Positions 42,261 to 42,650 of a stretch of 42,650 nucleotides of DNA are shown here, one piece after another. Origin of the DNA: an uncultured Eubacteriales bacterium. GTDB lineage: Bacteria > Bacillota > Clostridia > Peptostreptococcales > Anaerovoracaceae. Below the pieces are notes generated by a model. The model was not told the origin of the DNA. It did no database searches and saw only the letters and a program-made list of their open reading frames with translations. The translations under genes and the position numbers were made by a program. Location of the stretch: assembly GCA_902774265.1 (NCBI GenBank), contig CACYHR010000019.1:1-42650 (forward strand). The letters run 5' to 3'. The first letter of the stretch is position 1. Each line of letters starts with the position of its first letter.

Positions 42261-42650
<390 letters not shown>

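Overview
The window looks like chromosomal DNA of a Gram-positive, low-to-mid GC Bacillota, most likely class Clostridia. The signs are the ylxM-ffh-rpsP-khpA-rimM-trmD block, SepF and DivIVA, RqcH, FeoAB with a FeoB-associated Cys-rich peptide, an AddA-type recombination nuclease, and GGDEF/EAL proteins of a subfamily I know from Lachnospiraceae-like genomes. The family is not certain; the gene order would suit an Anaerovoracaceae/Mogibacterium-like organism. No rRNA, tRNA, insertion sequence or phage was seen.

Layout. (1) 1-3600, minus strand: a cut-off c-di-GMP signalling protein and an EAL phosphodiesterase whose 5' end is broken by an internal deletion and frameshift. (2) 3.6-6.1 kb: a structured, repeat-bearing spacer, a YdjM-family membrane protein and a stand-alone HipA-like kinase. 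(3) 6.2-10.8 kb: an AT-rich operon of four prepilin-like proteins, the last a 915-residue protein with a pilin N-terminus and GLUG repeats. (4) 10.9-15.65 kb: an AAA ATPase with a nuclease-like C-terminus, a membrane diguanylate cyclase, and an XRE-Uma2 fusion preceded by a 9-bp tandem repeat array. (5) 15.7-31.2 kb: core genes, all on the plus strand, for SRP and translation, cell division, ribosome rescue, lipoprotein processing, nucleotide metabolism and shikimate phosphorylation. (6) 31.5-33.7 kb, minus strand: a TetR regulator followed by gpmI. (7) 33.8-37.6 kb: addA. (8) 37.7-38.06 kb: four tandem 84-85 bp units, each with a long hairpin. (9) 38.1-41.1 kb: an iron-uptake operon (feoA, feoB, Cys-rich peptide) under a strong promoter overlapped by ACTAACC operator-like repeats. 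(10) 41.2 kb to the end: a DUF4085 protein and the start of gdhA.

How the genes work together. The phosphodiesterase, the diguanylate cyclase and the cut-off protein point to c-di-GMP control of surface behaviour, which suits a neighbouring pilus-like operon. The core block couples protein targeting (Ffh, YlxM), ribosome and tRNA maturation (RpsP, RimM, KhpA, TrmD, RluD), septum and pole organisation (SepF, DivIVA) and rescue of stalled nascent chains (RqcH).

The most unusual features are the hairpin array after addA, a habit of short tandem repeats of 9-14 bp in many intergenic spacers just upstream of start codons, an AroE-AroK fusion whose dehydrogenase half has lost its catalytic residues, the deletion-frameshift in the phosphodiesterase, paired dyads at the ylxM-ffh promoter, and a hairpin that covers a Shine-Dalgarno site upstream of the HlyD-like gene.
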